The notes below the pieces were generated by a model. The model ran no database searches, had not been told where the DNA came from, and was given only the letters and a program-made list of their open reading frames with translations. The position numbers and the translations under genes are program-made. A stretch of 41,544 nt of DNA from an uncultured Eubacterium sp. (GTDB lineage: Bacteria > Bacillota > Clostridia > Lachnospirales > Lachnospiraceae), in contig CAKREL010000007.1 in assembly GCA_934317205.1 (NCBI GenBank), positions 1-41,544 of the forward strand, in the 5' to 3' direction. Positions 41,324 to 41,544 of this stretch are shown one piece after another (within the stretch, counting starts at the first letter, position 1; every line of letters starts with the position of its first letter).

Positions 41324-41544
41324 ATGGGTAAAAAACGTATCGTCATTGCACTTGGCGGTAATGCCCTTGGAAAGAATCTTCCTGAACAGTATCTGGCTGT
41401 TCAGGAAACTTCCAAGGCAATCGCTGATCTGATTGAAGCGGGAAATGAAGTCATCATCTCCCACGGAAACGGCCCACAGGTCGGAATGATCAACAATGCA
41501 ATGGCAGCATATTCCAAAACAGAACCTTCTCATCCGGCAATCAC
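41324..41544 (+). CDS. Carbamate kinase, N-terminal part
   Basis: The first 73 codons lie in the window; the gene runs off the right edge. [18 protein letters not shown] and [15 protein letters not shown] are the nucleotide-binding opening motifs of carbamate kinases (ArcC/YqeA). A GGGGG site at 41310-41314 precedes the ATG, 31 bases after ygeW. The enzyme transfers phosphate from carbamoyl phosphate to ADP, giving ATP, CO2 and ammonia. That would make the YgeW step an energy-yielding one. Confidence 0.95.
   Translation, partial: MGKKRIVIALGGNALGKNLPEQYLAVQETSKAIADLIEAGNEVIISHGNGPQVGMINNAMAAYSKTEPSHPAI

Overview
The window looks like chromosome from a spore-forming, strictly anaerobic Firmicute, most likely a Lachnospiraceae-type gut Clostridium. 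The evidence is the moderately low GC, AGGAGG/GGAGGTGA-type ribosome sites, a germination-receptor operon plus spoIIR, and an anaerobic purine-degradation cluster. No rRNA, tRNA, CRISPR array or intact insertion sequence was found.

Left half (about 1-21,000): mostly housekeeping genes, nearly all on the minus strand. They are the start of a SAM methyltransferase, a secreted DUF1002 protein, recJ, truA, asnS, an FKBP/trigger-factor-like lipoprotein, a lone plus-strand membrane-anchored protein, murI with a DUF1934 gene, spoIIR, a gerA-gerB-gerC type receptor operon, and ispE with an FCD-type GntR regulator. Next come a 678-residue Old-Yellow-Enzyme-type flavin/Fe-S reductase with a divergent TetR gene, a FlK-like thioesterase, a 1-beta-type aspartate aminotransferase and rarA.

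Right half (about 21,500-41,544): an anaerobic purine/uric acid degradation cluster of the ygeX-ygeY-ygeW-ygfK-ssnA-hyuA kind. On the minus strand lie a NifS-like enzyme of the type linked to selenium-dependent molybdenum hydroxylases, two near-identical NCS2 permeases, a ferredoxin-like protein, a one-chain xanthine dehydrogenase (2Fe-2S plus Mo domains, no FAD domain), a TetR regulator, RidA, a hydantoinase, YgfK and SsnA. A 316-bp divergent control region separates these from a plus-strand unit: a YheO/DauR-like regulator, diaminopropionate ammonia-lyase (ygeX), an M20 hydrolase (ygeY), a carbamoyltransferase (ygeW) and the start of a carbamate kinase. Expected logic: permeases import urate/xanthine. 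The xanthine dehydrogenase and YgfK exchange electrons on the purine ring. HyuA, SsnA and YgeY open and trim it. YgeW and carbamate kinase recover ATP from a carbamoyl group. YgeX deaminates diaminopropionate, and RidA removes the reactive enamine made on the way to pyruvate. Gene clusters of this kind were linked experimentally to urate breakdown by gut bacteria in 2023. The cluster itself is therefore not new, but several details here are unusual.

The least explained signal is non-coding. A family of nested-hairpin intergenic elements (3002-3117, 24225-24408, 39902-40047, with partial relatives at 3970-4048 and 21488-21542) shares a GC-TT-GC hairpin tip and, in the full copies, an ATGAGC...GCGAAT paired motif. 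A separate 50-bp repeat occurs at 2956-3005 and 22732-22781. At its first copy it supplies the apparent start codon of recJ.
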